Shown here one piece after another: positions 61,625 to 64,000 of a DNA stretch of 64,000 nucleotides. The notes under the pieces are model-generated. The model saw nothing but the letters and a program-made list of their open reading frames with translations. It ran no database searches and was not told the DNA's origin. Both the position numbers and the translations under genes were made by a program. Numbering within the stretch: position 1 is the stretch's first letter; every line of letters starts with the position of its first letter. Source of the DNA: Lithospermum erythrorhizon (taxonomy: Eukaryota; Streptophyta; Magnoliopsida; Boraginales; Boraginaceae); assembly GCA_019722365.1 (NCBI GenBank), contig JADFUC010000391.1, forward strand, positions 1,798,001 through 1,862,000, written 5' to 3'.

Positions 61625-63909
61625 ATGACATTTTTGTGTTCTCCACAACTTCAGTTTTGTTCACCCAAATTATCTTTAAAGCCATTGCTGCACTCAAACT
61701 TCACTAGACTTGAGAGGTTCCAAGTGTTCTGTTCTCCATCTGATGATGATATAAACAGAGATTCTAGTACCAAAGAAAGGTATACAACTACCCTTTTCAG
61801 CTTGTTTGTTAAAAATAAGTTATTTTCTGAATTTGATCATATTGATGAATATATGCATTTTCAGGGGGGAAGATGAGTGTACTGTGATTTTAGTGGAAAG
61901 ATATGGAAATGGTACTTCTAAGAGGTAACTTAATTGAAGTTTGGAACTTTTCATCACTTGTTTCATTTTTATAATGTTTGGTGGACCTTTTTCTTATAGT
62001 TTGGGAGTTAAAATGATGCAATTCTCTTTGTTGTTGAGTTATGAGTATGTAGAAGTGCTATGGGTTCATAGAAAATAATTGGGTATGTATGTTATTAGTC
62101 TTAGGGAAATGATTGGGCACTCATAATTACACTTTATATCCTTATTCCATTTTGGTAATGGATGGAAGTGAGTTAAGAATCCATGGGGGTACATACTAAA
62201 ACAATTGTGGGACTGGGTTCTTAATACCCTCCCAGGCATTGGTCCACAACTCCACATATACATGATTTACACATGGCCTTAACCGGGCTGGCTCACCGCT
62301 CCTGATACCATGTTAATAAGTCAAGTATGTAACTTCTATAGTATTACATAGTGTAGGAAGTTCATAAGGATAATATGCATTGCATATTTTTTATTTATTG
62401 ATTCGACAATTTGAATAATTTCCGCCGATGGTGATCAGGTATGTGCTGGATAATAGTGAAAGAATAAAGACATATCTTCAAGAACGAGACGACTCTGAGC
62501 TTAGCAGATTGCAAAGCTCTCTTGGTACTGACTCAGAGTTGTTTTGGATTCCTCAAATCATCAAAGATTTCTTTCTACCTGCAGGCTTCCCTGGTAGTAT
62601 GTTTTTTCTTTGTATGTCCAATATCCTTGAAGTTTTATGTTGATGTTTCAATCTTTCTTCACAGAATCAGTTTCAAACGATTACTTGGATTACATATTGT
62701 GGCAGTTCCCTACTAATGTCACGGGGTGGATATGTCACGTTCTGGTCACTTCCAGTCTCTTAAAGGCATGCTTACTTAAATAAGGCTCTTTGTGTCACTT
62801 AGAATTATGATTAAGGAACCTACAAAACACTCCAAATTTGCAAAAAGTCTATCTTTTCTAATGGCTACGTAATTTTTCTTGGTTTGACAAATTGTTCTAT
62901 TTCTGGAAGAGGTTTCAATTATAACCTGAATATTTTTGTCAATCTAAAATAATGATAAATATCTAAGTCTGTAATATATTTTGATTATTTAGATAGTTAT
63001 GGTTTGTCATGTAGGCTGTTGGAGTGGGCTCTGTCGGTGGTACTACCGCTGCTGCATCTGCTGCTGCCATAAGGTATACCATCTTCACTTAATTGCCCTT
63101 GATTTAAACATGTTATTCAAATTTTACAGTGCTTATCCTCTTTTGTATTTCTATGCAGATGGGTGTCAAAGGATGGAATTGGTGCTGTTGGTCGCTTACT
63201 CATAGGTATGACAATTTTCTACGAAGCATAAGAAATAGGTATAGAAAGTATCACCGAGAGAAAAGCTTCTTTGTTTTAGATGTATAGTGGCAATTGCACT
63301 TAAGGGTCCAAGATATTTTAGGAGTTGCAGGTTTGTTCCCTGCTGTTTAACAAGTGTTGCAACTTTGGTCCTTTCACCGAAGGTTCTAAACAAATGTCTT
63401 TCATTAGTTCCATGTTCATATTTATCCAGTTAAAATTTCAGCTACATTACGTAAATCTTGAACAATTGGGAAGTTGAAACTATATTTTAATATATAGTTT
63501 CTTTGGTAATTTAGTGAAAGGGAAAAAATTGTAAGTTGTAACCATTTTAAACATAGAGTACTAACTATGTAACCCTTTAAACATGTGGGACTCAGTGCAA
63601 CTGACACGAAATATATAGGCTAAAAAAGACAAATTTCTATTTTTATTCTAACATTTGACAGTTCCTGACTTGCAGGAGGGAGGTTTGGTAGTCTTTTTGA
63701 TGATGATCCTAAACAGTGGCGCATGTATGCAGACTTCATTGGCAGTGCAGGAAGGTAAATATCATGAATGGACATCCTGTATACAAGATGATGCTGAAAA
63801 TTAGTTGGACCAAAATATTAACTTTCCTGCATGCAGCATCTTTGATCTTAGCACCCCGCTATATCCTGGTTATTTTCTGCCACTGGCTTCACTTGGAAAT
63901 CTTGCTAAG
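61625..63909 (+). CDS. RUS5: Root UVB sensitive 5-like protein (DUF647), 5' part
   Basis: Eight exons are visible: 61625-61779, 61865-61924, 62439-62593, 62665-62765, 63015-63073, 63159-63205, 63676-63754, 63837-63909. They encode 243 residues; the gene continues past the window. The start is the ATG of MTFLCSPQLQF, the first in the frame. The N-terminus is rich in Ser, Arg and Leu without acidic residues for 40 positions, as in a plastid transit peptide. Then come CTVILVERYGNGTSKRYVLD and the DUF647 core: FFLPAGFPESVSNDYLDYIL, LPTNVTGWIC-like QFPTNVTGWICHVL, VGVGSVGG, AAASAAAIRWVSKDGIGAVG, FDDDPKQWRMYADFIGSAG. Proteins of this family act in UV-B/vitamin B6-linked and plastid processes; the biochemical role of RUS5 is unclear. 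The RUS5 choice over RUS1 rests on the N-terminal phrase and gene order. Intron 4 has a GC donor. Confidence 0.88.
62160..62438 (-). mobile_element. Possible LTR-element fragment in RUS5 intron 2
   Basis: cctgatacca (62301-62310) is the complement of a tRNA-Met primer-binding site (TGGTATCAGG). It directly abuts TGTTAATAAG at 62311, as at the inner edge of an LTR read on the minus strand. The adjoining gagccagcccggttaaggcc-like sequence is GC-richer than the intron. A second LTR is not identified. Confidence 0.4.
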
Positions 63910-64000
63910 GTATACTTGGTTGGAACTGATCAATTAACTGAAAAATTACTCATTGAGGTTGTAAGAGCATTTCAGAAGCAGTAATGCCAATCATTAGGTT

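Overview
This window is plant nuclear DNA, most likely from a eudicot. It has four intron-bearing genes with clear plant orthologues, very AT-rich spacers, and many plant-type repeats (Stowaway-like MITEs, a tRNA-type SINE, Mutator-like elements, Copia LTR elements). The species cannot be read from the sequence.

The left half (1-31.4 kb) contains no host gene I can recognise. From the left it holds a degenerate 29-bp GC-richer satellite whose polarity flips near 404, then a 43-bp AT-rich array split by a solo LTR with a 5-bp target duplication. A SINE with a 16-bp duplication follows. Next come two related long-terminal-inverted-repeat elements (about 4.0-6.7 and 8.3-11.2 kb), a set of 12-kb dispersed repeats, a Stowaway MITE and a 95-bp tandem array. 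Two diverged LTR-like blocks beginning TGTAACGA follow; the first carries a nested MULE with a short MuDR-type reading frame. The stretch ends in decayed mobile-element sequence with a repeat pair 2 kb apart.

The right half (32-64 kb) carries the genes. A three-exon 2-oxoglutarate/Fe(II) dioxygenase of the jasmonate-induced oxygenase type (32.1-34.1 kb, +) stands alone and appears intact. A decayed Copia element (34.6-39.2 kb, minus), a foldback MITE and a 1.3-kb LTR element follow. Then come symplekin (27 exons, minus), an APD-type membrane RING E3 ligase (10 exons, minus) and the first eight exons of a RUS5-like DUF647 chloroplast protein (+), which runs off the right edge. The ligase and RUS5 are divergent over 1.25 kb. 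As I recall, the Arabidopsis symplekin gene ESP4, an APD gene and RUS5 lie in the same order near the top of chromosome 5, so this looks like a conserved block.

The four genes do not form one pathway: jasmonate catabolism, mRNA 3'-end processing, membrane-linked ubiquitination and a plastid DUF647 protein. I found no convincing undescribed system. The items most worth checking are the twin inverted-repeat elements with coding-like interior frames, the polarity-switching satellite, the short repeat in the symplekin tail, the symplekin intron-1 array, and a GC-AG intron in RUS5.
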